Counted from the first letter of the stretch, positions 45,871-57,545 are shown. The stretch is 64,000 bases of DNA from Tolypeutes matacus (GCA_026826555.1 JAKSZT010054399.1:3601627-3665626), one strand, 5' to 3'. Numbers and translations are program-made. The notes: a model not told the origin generated them from the sequence alone.

Positions 45871-46319
45871 AAACTTTATCCCCTACAGCACAGACAAGGC
45901 CGTTCAGTGCTCTCTGATGCTGAGGCTCAAGCGTGGCTCATAATTTGGACATGGCTTCCAGAAAGGCTGACCAGACCATGAGAATGGGGACTTTGATTGG
46001 GGAGGGGTCCCAGTAACAACAATACAAGGGCGTCTGGAGAGTGAGAGGTGGGATTCCCACCAGTCAACAGCAGTGTATAGGGACTGGGCTTCCGGGGCAG
46101 AATTACAATCACTAGAAGGACTGAGGGGGAGATAACGAGGTAGAACCTTAGTCATAGAGGATTTAGTATGAGCCATGGAGACACTGACTCAGAATTGTGG
46201 GATCAAATGAGTCAGGATGGAAACCTGATCAGTAGGGACACAAGGCAGGACGTTCGTCACACACATTGGTGGGTCAACAACTAGAATCAGGTCAGAACAA
46301 GACCAGCACCAGCCTGACT

Positions 46320-46745
46320 TGGTACCCTTGTCTACTTTGTGGCAGGCACTAGTCTAGTTGCCATGGAAATAGCAGGGAACAAAATAAAGTCCCTGCCCTG
46401 ATGGAGCTATAGTGTAGTGAGAGAGCATAGACAAATAAACAAGGAAATCTGCAGTCTGTGAGTGATGATAAATGCTATAGAGAAAAATTCAACCAAGTAA
46501 GGAGATATTTATGCTGGGATGGAGGTGGTGCTTACTGTTTTACATAAGATAGTCAGGAAAGGCCACACTCTGTGGGACATTTGAGCCGAGACTTGAAGAA
46601 AGGGCAGGAGGGAGCTAAATGAGTATCTGGGAGAAGAGCTTTCCAGGCAGAGGAAATTGCAATTGCAAAGGCCCTGGGGCAAGATCGTACTTGGGGTGTT
46701 CAAGTAATAGCAGAAAGGCCAGTTTCTCAGGTTGGATTCCCTAAG
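46320..46745 (-). mobile_element. L2 LINE, 3' part
   Basis: Reversed L2 landmarks: GGCAGGCACTAGTCTAGTTG, CAGGAAAGGCCACACTCTGT, GGGAGAAGAGCTTTCCAGGC, GCAAAGGCCCTGGGGCAAGA. Confidence 0.75.
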
Positions 46746-46905
46746 AAGCATCATCTGAGATGATGATTGGCACATAGGATGTTTATCAGGAATTCTCTTG
46801 GAGCCAATGGAAGGGAGGGGAGGAGAAGAGAAGGGAAGGGAGTAGAGGGGAGGGGAGGAAAGGATTGGGCAGAGGACACCGATGAGCTATGATGTAGTCC
46901 CAAAA
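46746..46905. repeat. Unassigned repeat with purine-rich tract
   Basis: GATTCCCTAAGAAGCATCAT ... TCAGGAATTCTCTTGGAGCC ... a GGAAGG/GGGGA tract at about 46805-46865 ... GAGCTATGATGTAGTCCC. It resembles an old interspersed repeat that I cannot name. Confidence 0.4.
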
Positions 46906-47435
46906 AGAATTGCCAGAACCACTGATTCCAAATCCATGAAAGTAGTGAAACTGTTTAGTGAACTGCCTTTGGTCAAGAGGAAGGAGACCTATGACTGGTA
47001 TCCAGGTCGTAACACTTAGTTTGCGCTCGTGGGGATACTATGTGTTCATGGCCTCTCCAGAGATGAGCATCAAGATTTTAGGTATGAGCAATTGCAACTA
47101 AAAAAGCTCCGTGGAAAGGGGAAACCAAGGAAAGGAGAAGGGAAAAGACCACAAAAAGGAAATAGTGTTGGTGCATCCAGAGAGAGAATTTCTTCCTCAG
47201 TGGTTGAGAGGAGAAGAAAGTGTATTTATTGTTTTTCCACATATTGTAGGAACGTAATCTTCCTAAATTGAAGGTTATTTGGAGGAGCACAAGCATCTCC
47301 ATTTTGAAGTCTAATCCTTTTAAATTGTGGCTGGTTTCTTGAACACATTCTAATTCTGCAAAAGTATTATGGCCTTCATTTTGTAAACTGAGGTTTACCT
47401 AATTCTCTAAATAAATGAATACATTAAAAAAAAAA
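46906..47435 (+). pseudogene. MRPS33P: MRPS33 processed pseudogene, 5' truncated
   Basis: Intron-less copy of mitochondrial ribosomal protein S33 (small subunit of the mitoribosome). From about 46931 it reads [20 protein letters not shown], then [10 protein letters not shown], a premature TAG at 47017-47019, then SRDEHQDF and [20 protein letters not shown] one-base deletion near 47140-47160 shifts the frame just before the ancestral stop (TAG 47163-47165). A 3' UTR of about 245 bases follows with AATAAA near 47410 and an A-run at 47424-47435. The poly(A) tail, missing introns and broken frame show a dead retrocopy. About the first 30 codons are missing or unrecognisable. It sits between the two parts of a minus-strand L2. 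Confidence 0.9.
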
Positions 47436-47610
47436 GGTAATGGTGGCTTAGACCAGGATGTTGCTGGTGGTCGTTGTGAAAAGTTGTTGCATTCGGGATA
47501 TATTCTGAAGGTAGGGTGTGAGAGAAAGGAAATAATAGGGGCAACTCCAGTGTCCCTCTGGAGCAACGAAGAGGATGGAATTGTCATTTATTGACATGGG
47601 GAGCACTGTG
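47436..47610 (-). mobile_element. L2 LINE, middle part
   Basis: GTAATGGTGGCTTAGACCAG, CGGGATATATTCTGAAGGTA, AGGATGGAATTGTCATTTAT: reversed L2 coding-region sequence, continued at 48102. Confidence 0.75.
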
Positions 47611-48101
47611 TGTATTAGTTTCCTATTGCTACTGTAACAAATTACCACAAATTTAGGGGCTTAAACAACACAGATTTATTCTCTTACCGTCCTGCAGGTC
47701 AGAAGTCTAAAATCAAGGTGTTGGCAGGTGGCATTCTGGAGGCTTCGTGAAGAATCATTTTCTTGACTTTTCCAGCTTTCAGAGTTCACCTGTATTTCTT
47801 GGCTCATAGCCACTACCTCCATCTTCAAAGCGCATCATCTAACCTGTAAGTCTGTTGTCAATCACCTTTTTTTTTCTCTCTGACTCTGATCTTCCTGCCT
47901 CCCTCTTAAAAGGACCCTTGAGATTACTCTGGAACCACATAAATAATCCAGGATAATGTCCCCATCACAAAATACTTAACTTAATCATACCTGCAAAATC
48001 TCTTGTTGTGTAAGGTAGCATATTCATAGGCTCTAGTGACAGGGACAGGGACATGGACATATTGCATGGGTTGGGGGTAGGCTATTGTTCAGCCTACCAC
48101 A
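47611..48101 (-). mobile_element. Solo LTR, MaLR/MLT1-like, inside the L2
   Basis: TGTATTAGTTTCCTATTGCT ... ACTGTAACAAATTACCACAA ... AATTTATTCTCTT ... CCTACCACA, about 491 bp, TG...CA. Read on the minus strand it begins TGTGGTAGGCTGAACAATAG and has AATAAA. I could not settle a clean target duplication. Confidence 0.7.
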
Positions 48102-48790
48102 CAGCAGAAGGAGCCCGTTTTGCAAATTGGAGTCTGAGGCCAGTTTTGAACTTGATAAATTTGAGATGTCTTGTTTAATGTTCAAACAGAGATGTCAAAT
48201 CAACAGTTGGATAGATGAGTCTGGAGTTCATAGAAGAGGCTCTGACAGAAAATATACGTTTGGTGCTTTTGATCGTTTAAAACCACATAACCAAATGACA
48301 TCACCTGGGGAGTGATTGTAGAGAGAAGAGAGGAGAAGTCTGAGGATTGAGGCCTGGAATTCCCAGTGGTTAGAGATTAGGGAGATGAGGAGGAATCAGC
48401 AAAGGAGGGAGAAGGAGTGATAAGTGAGCCTGAGAGAGTGGTGGTCCACAGGCCAAGGAATGAAGGGGTTTCTGAGCAGAGAGTAATCAGCTACTGGGAG
48501 GTCAAGGAAAGTGAGGTCTGAGAACTGACCGTGAGATTTAGCTGGTGACCTTGACAAAAGCAGTTTCAGAGGAGTGGTGGGGTGAACGCCTGATTGCAGT
48601 GGGTTCAAAAGATCATGGGAGGAGAGGAATTGGGGAGAATGGGTATAGACGATTATTATGTGAAGAGTTTTGTTGAAAAGAGGAACAAAGAAATGGAGCA
48701 GTAGCTGGAGAAGGTTTGGGATTAAGAGAAAACCAGTGAGCCTTGGGTCTTCCAAGGACAGCTCCAGTACCTGAATCTGGGATGGACACA
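48102..48790 (-). mobile_element. L2 LINE, reverse transcriptase part
   Basis: Reversed L2: AGTCTGGAGTTCATAGAAGA, GGGAGATGAGGAGGAATCAG, GACCTTGACAAAAGCAGTTT, GGATTAAGAGAAAACCAGTG. It is decayed by many stops. Confidence 0.7.
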
Positions 48791-49008
48791 ATTTATGGAA
48801 GGGAAAAGGTTAATTAGAGGATTACAGGAGGAAGAGGCCAAGCAAATGGGGGTGTGGGGGATATGGGAAGAGGGAAAAGAGCAATGTAGATGTGTCACTC
48901 CTTATACAATGAATATCTTCCTACAGTTGCTGAAATGTTGGATATGGATTGAATATTTTGAAAATTTGATCTTATTTTAACTACACTAGGGAAATTATGT
49001 AAAGGAAA
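48791..49008. other. Short unassigned spacer
   Basis: No feature recognised between the L2 and the SINE. Confidence 0.4.
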
Positions 49009-49017
49009 CTAGTGGTG

Positions 49018-49111
49018 CTTTTTTTTTTTTTACCGGGAGGTACCGGGGATCGAACCCCAGTCTCTCCATATGGTAGACGGACGCCGAACCTTTTGAGCCA
49101 CATCCGTTTCT
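49018..49111 (-). mobile_element. Monomeric DAS-type SINE
   Basis: T-run, ACCGGGAGGTACCGGGGATC, and end TTTTGAGCCACATCCGTTTC. The duplication CTAGTGGTG is at 49009-49017 and 49112-49120. Confidence 0.93.
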
Positions 49112-49120
49112 CTAGTGGTG

Positions 49121-49759
49121 ATTTTTAATGTGAAAAGTCCTCTCCAAATATAACTGTTTTATGAGAATTTCCATGCATCAGTTTTTCCAAACACTGAGTA
49201 CACCTATAATTATACTTGTGGTCTCCCACTACATCTAGTGTGAAACTAAATATAATTATATAATATTTTTTTCAAAGGATCTTAAACTTTTCTATTATAC
49301 TCAGGACATCAAAATATGACTATGAGATTAGAGAATGGCATGCAGTTTAGGAAAAAAAAGAAAACTAAAGCATGGAACAGGAAAGTTATTTTCCAAATGT
49401 CACTAAGTGCCTGGCCAGGCCTGGCAATGAGACAAAAGAACAGGAATTCAGGGGCCAGAAGGCCAGTTGCCTCCAGTACCCAAGGGAGATACACACCAGG
49501 GAGAAACAAACCAGGAGCAATCAGGAATGGTTTCAAGGCTTTGGGGAGGGCTTTAAGAAATTAAAGGTCCAACATCCAAAATAAACAGGATTCTGGACAT
49601 GCTGGCAGCAGCATGGGAAATGCGGACAAGAACATGTACATCCCACAATGCCTGCGGAATGGAGCAGGGTAGCAGCTTTGGCTTACACCAAGGAGAAGGT
49701 GCCTGTCTTGTGCTTATAGATTCAAGGTTGTAAGGTGATGCCTTGAAAGTGACATCTTC
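49121..49759. other. Intergenic sequence, nothing recognised
   Basis: AT-rich; the open frames of 70-82 codons around 49316-49584 on both strands resemble no known protein. Confidence 0.4.
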
Positions 49760-49773
49760 AAAATAAGCAGGCT

Positions 49774-50128
49774 GGGAAGTAGATGTGGCTCAACCAGTTG
49801 GGTGCCTGCCTACCACATGGGAGGTCCCAGGTTTGGGTCCCAGTGCCTCCTACAGAAGACAAGCAGACAAAAGATGCTGCAGGTGCTAGACGCCACATCT
49901 GCAGCAACTAGTAGATGCCTAAATGAGCAGATGCCACAAGCCAGCAGATGCCACAGCTCATGAGTAGGGGATGTGGCTCAGGCCATTGGGCACTCACCTC
50001 CCATGTGAGAGGTCCCAGGTTCAGTTCCTCGTACCTCCTGGAGAAGGTGAGCAAACAATGAGCAGACAGACGAGAGATCCATCTGGGGGAGGGGAGGATA
50101 AAAAAAAAAAAGGTAAATCTTTTTAAAA
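49774..50128 (+). mobile_element. Dimeric DAS-type SINE
   Basis: Two heads, GAAGTAGATGTGGCTCAACC (about 49777) and GGGGATGTGGCTCAGGCC (about 49968), separated by GCAGATGCC-type linker repeats. The duplication AAAATAAGCA(G/A)GCT is at 49760-49773 and 50129-50142. Confidence 0.9.
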
Positions 50129-50149
50129 AAAATAAGCAAGCTACCTCAG

Positions 50150-50890
50150 GACTTTTGCACATGCCAAAAGACTCTGCTTGGACTCCTGGCTAACCACAAC
50201 TCATCCTTCAGACCTTATCTGAAACGTCACTTGGTCAGGAGAGCCTTTTCTGAACACACAGCCTGCATCATTCCATCTGGATCCATTTGTGGAGACAATT
50301 AATTTGAAAGCTACAAATAATTATTCTGGTATTAGTTTCGAATCAAATATCAAATAATAATATACAGTACATTTCATATTAAATAAATATAAGTAAACTA
50401 AATAACCCAATATACAATAATAAAAAGAATGTTAGTATCTCATTGAATAAGGTCTCATTGAGGTCGTTACAAATATTTTGTGAGCTATGCCAATTGTGAG
50501 GCTACAGAAGCCCCCCGCTAGTGTAAGAGCTGGGGCACTTCCAGACCCACTGTGGATAAGGCATGTAATGTGTCTGCTGGAAGCACTCTGCCCACAGAGC
50601 TCTGCAGAGCCTACTCCCTCTTTTCCTTTAGATCTGTGCTGTCATCAGGGATACTATTCCTGGACACGATATAAAAAAGCAACATCCATCCAGGCCACGC
50701 CATCCCTATCCCCTTACTTGAGTTTTTGCTTGTCCATATTACTTATCTGCTGACATGTTTACACATTTGTTTATTGGCTGTCTCCCCACCCTCCGATAAG
50801 GCTATTTTGTTCACTGTTGTATCCCCCAGAGCCTAGAAGAATTCCTGGTGAGTAGTAGGTACTTGGTAAATATTTGTCACCTGAAAAAAT
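50150..50890 (+). mobile_element. L2 LINE 3' end, broken by unassigned sequence
   Basis: CTCATCCTTCAGACCTTATC, AGAGCCTTTTCTGAACACAC, then after an AT-rich stretch (about 50290-50480) TTCACTGTTGTATCCCCCAG and TAGTAGGTACTTGGTAAAT, the L2 3' terminus. Confidence 0.7.
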
Positions 50891-51950
50891 CAATGTCAGA
50901 CTGACGTGGAGGCCAAGCTGTTAGGCACTGACCTGGCACGTCACCTCTGAGCCCAAGGACCCACAGGCCTCCAGATAAGAAAGAGCCTCCCGCAGCCGCC
51001 AACCCCTCTGTCTCTCATTGATTTTGTAGCACAGATGTGGTCTCCTGGCTTCTCGTCTGGTTCTGGTTTTGGTGCACCTGCCATCCCCTGTCCTCCTCTC
51101 ATCCTCTCCTGGCTCTGACTTCCTAGTCCCTCATGGGTGAAACCGGGCTCTTAACACACTGCAGTCTCCAGCTGCTCTTTTCTGGCTTTAGCTTCCCAGC
51201 TGAGCTTTAGTTTCCACCTACTTTGTGGACTAGGGCATTTAAGCAGCACCACATCCCGTTTCTGGAGAGATGCTCACATGCTTCTATTCGTTCTCATTCT
51301 CCAAACTAAATAGACACAGTCCCAAATCATTTACTAGTTCAGATACTCACCTAGAAAGGGAAAGAACAAGAGAGAGAGAGAGAGAGAGGGAGAGAGAACT
51401 GGGGCTTAGCGTCACCTTTCACGGCTGCTTCACCAATGCTGTTTGCTTTCGCTCAAAATAAGGCACACACCAGGTACTTTCATTAAAATGCTTCTATGCC
51501 AGAAACAAAGTAAGGGCACCGAGCTCTCCCAAGCCTGCTGAATTTCTATCATGTTTTCCTTCTCCCAAAAGACAACCATAGCTGAGACGCTTCAGACCCT
51601 CCTAGTCCAAGATTTTCGGTGGCTTTGGATTTGCTGTCCTAGGGCTATTTCCTGGAATGCCAGGGAGCCACGGACTCTGCCTTCACCCCACAAAGACCAC
51701 ACGCCACTGTTTCTTACCACTTTATGTATTGGGCTCAGCCACAAAATGCCAGTTGCCACCCAAGTAATCCTTTGTTTCCTCCTTGGGAGCAATCCACCCA
51801 CAAGAGTAAAAACTGGAGAAGACACCCTTGCAGTTACTGAGTAGCTAATGAGTCCCACCTTCCCTTTGATGTCTACCTTTTGCACTGGTAGGCGTCAGTC
51901 GCTTCTTTCTAAAGTCCTTCTACACAGTGCCAGTTAGTCAGCACTGGAAA
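50891..51950. other. Intergenic sequence with a GA microsatellite
   Basis: A GA repeat at about 51369-51396. Otherwise no repeat or gene recognised. Confidence 0.45.
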
Positions 51951-51959
51951 TTTTTCTGG

Positions 51960-52082
51960 GTGAGACTAGTCTGAGAACACCATCTTATGCATCCTTGTAT
52001 GTCCAGCAATTAGCATGGTGCCTGGCACAGAAAGACCCGGCAAATATTTGTTGAATGAATGGATGAATGAATGAATGAAGTG
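51960..52082 (+). repeat. L2 3' end with GAAT repeat
   Basis: CATCCTTGTATGTCCAGCAA, GTGCCTGGCACAGAAAGA, AATATTTGTTGAATGAATGG and an ATGA tandem tail. Confidence 0.75.
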
Positions 52083-52109
52083 CTCTATGAAGGTATGCTT
52101 GCCTGTAAG

Positions 52110-52355
52110 ACAATATAGCATAAGATTTAGGAATGGTTTTTGGAGACAGATAGGGAGGTAATTTACCAGCTGAGTGACTTTAGGATATTTACGAACTGCC
52201 CAAGTCTTAATATATGTGTTTATAAAATGAGGATGAGAGCAATACCTACCTCAAGGTTGTCTGTAGAGTTTAAATGAGATTCTAAAACATGGCATGGGAC
52301 ACACTTAGCACAGTGTCTGGCACATGGCAAAAGTTAAATACTTATTATTTTTTCA
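52110..52355 (+). repeat. MIR SINE
   Basis: GAGTGACTTTAGGATATTTA, TTATAAAATGAGGATGAGAG, ATACCTACCTCAAGGTTGTC, AGCACAGTGTCTGGCACATG in MIR order. Confidence 0.75.
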
Positions 52356-52444
52356 CTGTTTCACTTTTAACACTATCTTCCTTACAAGGCCTAAAATTTC
52401 TCAGATTCAGAAACCAAACAGAAGGAACTACTATCTTTAGTACA

Positions 52445-53990
52445 TTCAGGGAACTGTAGTTCAATATTATAAAATTATTCCTTTTCAGTTCAGAAATTAA
52501 TATGCTGATTCTAAAGTGTATATGGAATTGTAAAGGACATAAAAGAGCAATGGATTTTTGTAAAAGAACAAAGCTGGAGGAATTACACTAACTTGATTTC
52601 AAGACTAACTATAAAGCTACGGTAATAAGACAGTGTGGTATTGGTGTAAGAACAGACATGTGAATTAATGGAATAGAATGGAGAGTCCAAAAAATAGATC
52701 CTCACATATAAAGTCAATTTATTCTTGACAAAGTGCCAAGGTGCTTTAATGATCTAAGGATAATCTCTTCAACAAAGTGTGCTGGAACAACTGGATATCC
52801 ATATGGAAAAAAATGAGCCTTGGCTCTTACCTCGTACCATACTCAAATTTAACTTAAAAAGAATCAGAAACCTAAACATAAAAGCTAAAACTATAAAACT
52901 TCTAGAAGAAAACATAGGAAAAAAATCTTTGCAATCTTGGGTTAGGCAAAGAGTCCTTAGATGGGACACAATAAACATGAACAATTTTTTAAAAATGGAA
53001 AACTTGAACTCATCAAAATTTAAACTTCTAATATTCATATATGTCTGAATAAAGACTGTATCCAGAATTTATAAAGAACTATTATGTCAATAAGAAGAAG
53101 ACAACCCCCTCCAAAAAAATGGGTAAATGATTTGAACAGATATTTTACAAAAGAAGATATTCTGTTGGTCAATAATCACATGGAAAATGGTCAACATTTT
53201 TAGCCGTCAAGGAAATGCAAATTAAAACCAAAATAAGATACCACCACACAACCACTAACATGGCTAAAAAATAATCAACTATACCAAGTGTTGGCAAGAA
53301 TGTAGAACAACTGAAACTCTCATACATTGCTGGTGGAAATACAAAATGGTATACCCACTTTGGAAACACAGTTTGACGGTTTCTTATAAGTACACTAGCC
53401 ATATGACCTGGTAATATCACTCCTAGATATTTACCCAAGAGAAATTAAAACAAACGTCCACACAAAGACTTAGACATGAATGTTTATTGCAATTTTATTC
53501 ATAATACAACAAACAAACAAACAAAAACTCACACCAAAATGGAAATCACCAAAATGTCTATTAGCAAATTAATAGATATACAAATTTTGTTATATCCTTA
53601 TAATGGAATACCACCCAGCAACAAAAAGAATGAACTACTAATATAAAGAGAATGGTTAAATTTCAAAAGCATTATGCTGGATGAAAGAAATCAAACACCA
53701 AAGAGTATGTACTCTGTGATCTTATTTCTATGAAGTTCTAGAGAAAGTGAGAATACCCATAATGACAGAAAGCAAGCAGATCAGTGGTTTCTTGGGGTCA
53801 GAGGTGGCAGTGAGATAAATGGATAGAAAGGAGCAGGAGGGAATACTTTACAGTGACAGAAATCAAGAATCTGTATCTCGATTATGATAGTGATTACACA
53901 AAAGTATATATGTGTCAAAATCCATTATACTGTACACTTAAAATGGGGTATTTCATTGTATGTAAATTATACATCAGTAATGTTGATTTT
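52445..53990 (+). mobile_element. 5'-truncated L1M: end of ORF2 and 3' UTR
   Basis: ATTCTAAAGTGTATATGGAA, TCAAGACTAACTATAAAGCT, GGTATTGGTGTAAGAACAGA, AACAACTGGATATCCATATG, then ACTGTACACTTAAAATGGGG near the end. The longest open piece (52779-53048) is a fragment of the ORF2 C-terminal region. Confidence 0.9.
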
Positions 53991-54591
53991 ACAAAAATGA
54001 AAGAAGATATTAAAAATAGAAGATTAAAATAAAATGGAATAAGTGAAATATATAGCTAAAGTATTTATGGAGGATCAACTAGATGCTCTTGGGGTGTTAG
54101 ATGCTCTTGGGGTGTTAAGATAAAAATGACAGCTATAGAGTGGAAAAGATTTGAGATTAAAAGCAAAAGTTCTAGCATCTGCACATTTCGCCGTGAGAGC
54201 TGATCCCTCTTCCCCTTCAAGTTTCAGCTTTCTCAGCAACCAGTGAGGAGGATGGGCTGGCTTGTACCCAAGGTCCTCCCCAGCTCTAACACTGTGATTT
54301 TGTGTCCATTAGGGATTTGCCGATTTGTAGAGTGAGAGACTGGGAATGAAGAGATCTATAGCTTAGGTCAGACAGACCTAAGGTATGCTTTAAAGAAGCG
54401 AACAATATTCACATTCATAATACTAATTATTTGTCTTAAAGAAGTCATGCCAGGTTTTTTTTTTTGCAATGAACTTTTACTGAGCACTTATTTTTTATGT
54501 TTAGGGTTAGCTCCCTCACTCTTGCTCTCAACCTCTCCACTTCTCCCGTTTTCTTGGTGACTCAAAATCCTGTGTATCAAAAAAAAATGTT

Positions 54592-54774
54592 GGGAAGCGG
54601 CTGTGGCTCAATCAATAGGGCTCCCGTTTACCATATGGGAGGCCCCGGGTTCGGTTCCCGGGGCCTCCTGGTGAAGGCAAGCCCGCCTGCACGGCGTGGT
54701 TGGCTGACCCAGTGAGCACAAGCAGCAAGGGGGGGATAAATGAATAAATAAATAAAATCTTAAAAAAAAAAAAA
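54592..54774 (+). mobile_element. DAS-type SINE, young-looking
   Basis: Head GGGAAGCGGCTGTGGCTCAA ... GGTTCGGTTCCCGGGGCC, middle CCCGCCTGCACGGCGTGG, tail ATAAATGAATAAATAAATAA. It is nearly identical to the minus-strand copy at 14578-14768. Inner flanks are AAAAAAATGTT on the left and AAAAAATGTT on the right; an outer duplication CCTGTGTATCAA is at 54569-54580 and 54801-54812. Confidence 0.92.
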
Positions 54775-54958
54775 AAAAAATGTTAAAAAAAAAAAAACAG
54801 CCTGTGTATCAACACTCCCTCAAAACTGCTCTAGCAGAGGTCAAAGTGACCTACTTCCTAATTACCGTCTCCAAGGCTCTCTTTTAAATCTTCATTTTGA
54901 GTTCTTGGCCAAACGCCATGCTGTTGACCCCTGCAATCTAATAGAACTTGGGACTCTT

Positions 54959-55340
54959 TTTTTTTTTTTTTTTCCAACTTTATTTTAACCACCCCACCCC
55001 ACCCCGTTTGCTGTTTTGTGTCCATTCGCTGGACAGTTCTCTGTGTCTGTTTCCTGCCCTCTCTTCTCATCCTTCTCCTCCAGTCTTCACCGGGATTGGA
55101 TCCTGGGGACTTCCGCTGTGAGAGAGAGGCATTCTGCTACCTGCGCGACCTCGGTTCCTGGTTTTCGGCACGTTTCATCTTGGCTCTCCCCTGCTAGGTC
55201 ATCATCTCGTCCGGGCCTAGTGGCATGCGCACCTTCTATATATATATATATTTTTTTTTACCGGGAGGTCCCAGGATCGAACCCAGGTCCCTCCATATGG
55301 CAGGCAGACACCCAACCATTTGAGCCACATCCACCCCCAC
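54959..55340 (-). mobile_element. Dimeric DAS-type SINE
   Basis: T-run, CCATTCGCTGGACAGTTCTC, two reversed heads, and end TTTGAGCCACATCCACCCCC. A perfect 12-bp duplication CTTGGGACTCTT is at 54947-54958 and 55341-55352. Confidence 0.95.
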
Positions 55341-55804
55341 CTTGGGACTCTTGACTTCTGAGCTGCCAGTGCCCTGCCTCCCTGGCTGCTTCGTCTCAGC
55401 CTCTTTCTTGGTTCATCCTGCCCAGAAGTTGGCAGATAGTAAATATGTTGGCCTTTGCAGGCCATACACTCCCTGTCTCTCATTCGTCCTTGTTTTTGTT
55501 TTGTTCTCTTAAATGCTTTTAATTGTGAAAACCTTTCTTAACTCCCTGGCTGCTGATGAGTGTTCCTGCTCTGATCTTGGGCCTCCCTCTCACTCTGCCA
55601 GCTCTTTCTGGGCCATTTCACCCACTGCCATGGCTCCAATACCCACTTGTAACCCAACGGCCTACCCAGTGACGTCCTTGAAGTTCCATCTTTCCATGAG
55701 AGGGACATCAAGAAGGACCCATTTGTCTGCATTCCAGGAAAAATTTCAGTTGAGCAAAATTTAAAAAGGCAAAGTATGTAAACAGGAAATTCACACACTC
55801 AAAA

Positions 55805-56056
55805 AAAAATGCCAGTGGCTTTTAAACACATTAAAAGATTTTTCAACCTCATATGCAGTAAGAGAAAGGCAATGTGTTTTTTTTTCTTTACTCTTTAGAT
55901 TTTATTTTGAAATAATTTCAAACTTATGGGATGGTTTCAGTGCAAAAATAATATAAACCCCATACAGAGAACTCCAACATACCTCTAACACTCCCTCCCG
56001 ATACCTAGCTCCACCAATTTTAACGTTTTGCCACATTTGTCATGTAATTCTATCTA

Positions 56057-56093
<37 letters not shown>

Positions 56094-56520
56094 ATATCTG
56101 TTTTCTGGACTCAAAGGGGTTTTTTGACCTTGCAAAATAGCAAAAAATGAAAGAGTTTGATACTATAATGTGTTGGTGGGGAATTGGAGAATTAAGCATT
56201 TTTCTGCTTGGTGGACAACCTAGCAATATCTATCAAAATGTAAAATGCACATATATTCTGACCCAGCAGGTCTATTTCTAGATAGTTAAACGAAAAAAAG
56301 GCAGGAAGAAGAATATATGCATGTGCATATATGACTGTATAGGCACAGTATATTTCTGATATATAATAGAATATTAAGAATGTTTGGGGTTGTAGCAGAA
56401 ACTAAAGGGTTGAGTGTCCAGGGAGGGAAGGAAACTGACTTTTTCACTGTGTATCCTTTTGTATTGGTAGAGTAATTTTATCTTATGAATATAGTATTTT
56501 TACAAAACTTTGTTTAGTAA
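55805..56520 (+). mobile_element. Old L1M fragment with an antisense L1 3' UTR piece inside
   Basis: Plus-strand pieces: TTTTCAACCTCATATGCAG (about 55840) and CAACCTAGCAATATCTATCA, CTGACCCAGCAGGTCTATTT (about 56215-56285). Between them, 55880-56045 reads reversed: AAATAATTTCAAACTTATGG, CACCAATTTTAACGTTTTGC. A TCTG/TCTA microsatellite lies at about 56049-56095. Confidence 0.6.
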
Positions 56521-56574
56521 ATAAATAAGTAATAAAAATAGATATTCTTATAAACAAAAAGAGAGGAATAGTTG

Positions 56575-56755
56575 AGTTAGAAGATACCTTAAAGATTGTC
56601 TAATCTAACACCATCATTTGCAGTTGACACAGCACCCGAAGAGGCTCTGTGACTTTCCAAAGATTTTACTGTTGTTGGCAGAGCTAGAAGTTGAATCCAG
56701 GCCTCCTAGTTGTCTGTCTAGCACTTGTCCTTCTATATTATACTGTTCCTCTTAA
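56575..56755 (-). repeat. MIR3-like SINE
   Basis: ATTGTCTAATCTAACACCAT, CTCTGTGACTTTCCAAAGAT, GAGCTAGAAGTTGAATCCAG, in the reversed order of the family. Confidence 0.6.
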
Positions 56756-57189
56756 ATGACCTCCTCAATGTAGGAAGTTCATCTAGATATTTTGGACTTG
56801 ATGAAGAAATAAGGGAGATGTTAAGTATTTATAAGATTGAAACTTTGAGATGTATTTTCTTAGTAAAAAAAAAAAAAAGTATGTTTTTGTAATTTAAAAT
56901 TACCCAAGTATTAGATGCTTTGACATCTAGAAAACTGGTAGAAAATGTAAATCATGCAGAAGTGTATTGTAGTGTTGTCTCCTCAACAACCTTTTTCTCC
57001 TCCCCAAGCACATGGCAGCCAAGAGTGGTTTGCCCAGGAATGACCCCACTCCCAACTCCAAGGATTACCCTAACTGATCTAAACAGTCCTCCTTGCCACT
57101 GTGATTTATTTAGGAGTATACAGGCCTAAGCCTATCAGCACTTGGCATTCCCCTAGCCACAGTAATTCATTAAGGGTTACCCCAATCAA

Positions 57190-57545
57190 TATTGAACCTA
57201 AAGACTTTTGCTAAGAATCATGGGGCACAACCACATCTCTCGTTCTGAATGCTGCTGTAAGGTGCATATGTGAAGCCTGGAACCCCTGCAACCTTTTTGC
57301 CACCACGAGAGAATCCGGCCGAAGAATGCAGCTGATGCAATGGAAGGCAATGTAGAAAGATGGAAAGAAATCATGTCCTTGAAGATCTGCCAAATCAAAC
57401 CAATCTTGGCATCATCAAGTTGCCAAATCATACTGTACCTCTGGACCTATTGATAAAAAGAGCAAAAAATCCTTTTTAGTATTTAAGCTAATTTGATTTG
57501 GGTTTTTCTGTTACTTGTCAAGTGAAGAGACAACTGATGCACATT
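57190..57545 (+). repeat. Old LTR-like repeat, family unassigned
   Basis: GTGAAGCCTGGAACCCCTGC, CAACCTTTTTGCCACCACGA, TTTGATTTGGGTTTTTCTGT, TTACTTGTCAAGTGAAGAGA follow a widespread mammalian LTR-like repeat that I cannot name with certainty. Confidence 0.4.

Larger units (their letters stand above)
54490..55770 (+). mobile_element. L2 LINE (reverse transcriptase region), interrupted by two SINEs
   Basis: Segments 54490-54568, 54813-54946 and 55353 to about 55770 read in L2 order: ACTGCTCTAGCAGAGGTCAA, GACCCCTGCAATCTAATAG, CCTCCCTGGCTGCTTCGTCT, CCATGGCTCCAATACCCACT. It is decayed. Confidence 0.65.

Noticed and set aside
46906..47435. MRPS33 as a functional gene
   Set aside because: Premature stop, frameshift, missing N-terminus and a poly(A) tail show a processed pseudogene.
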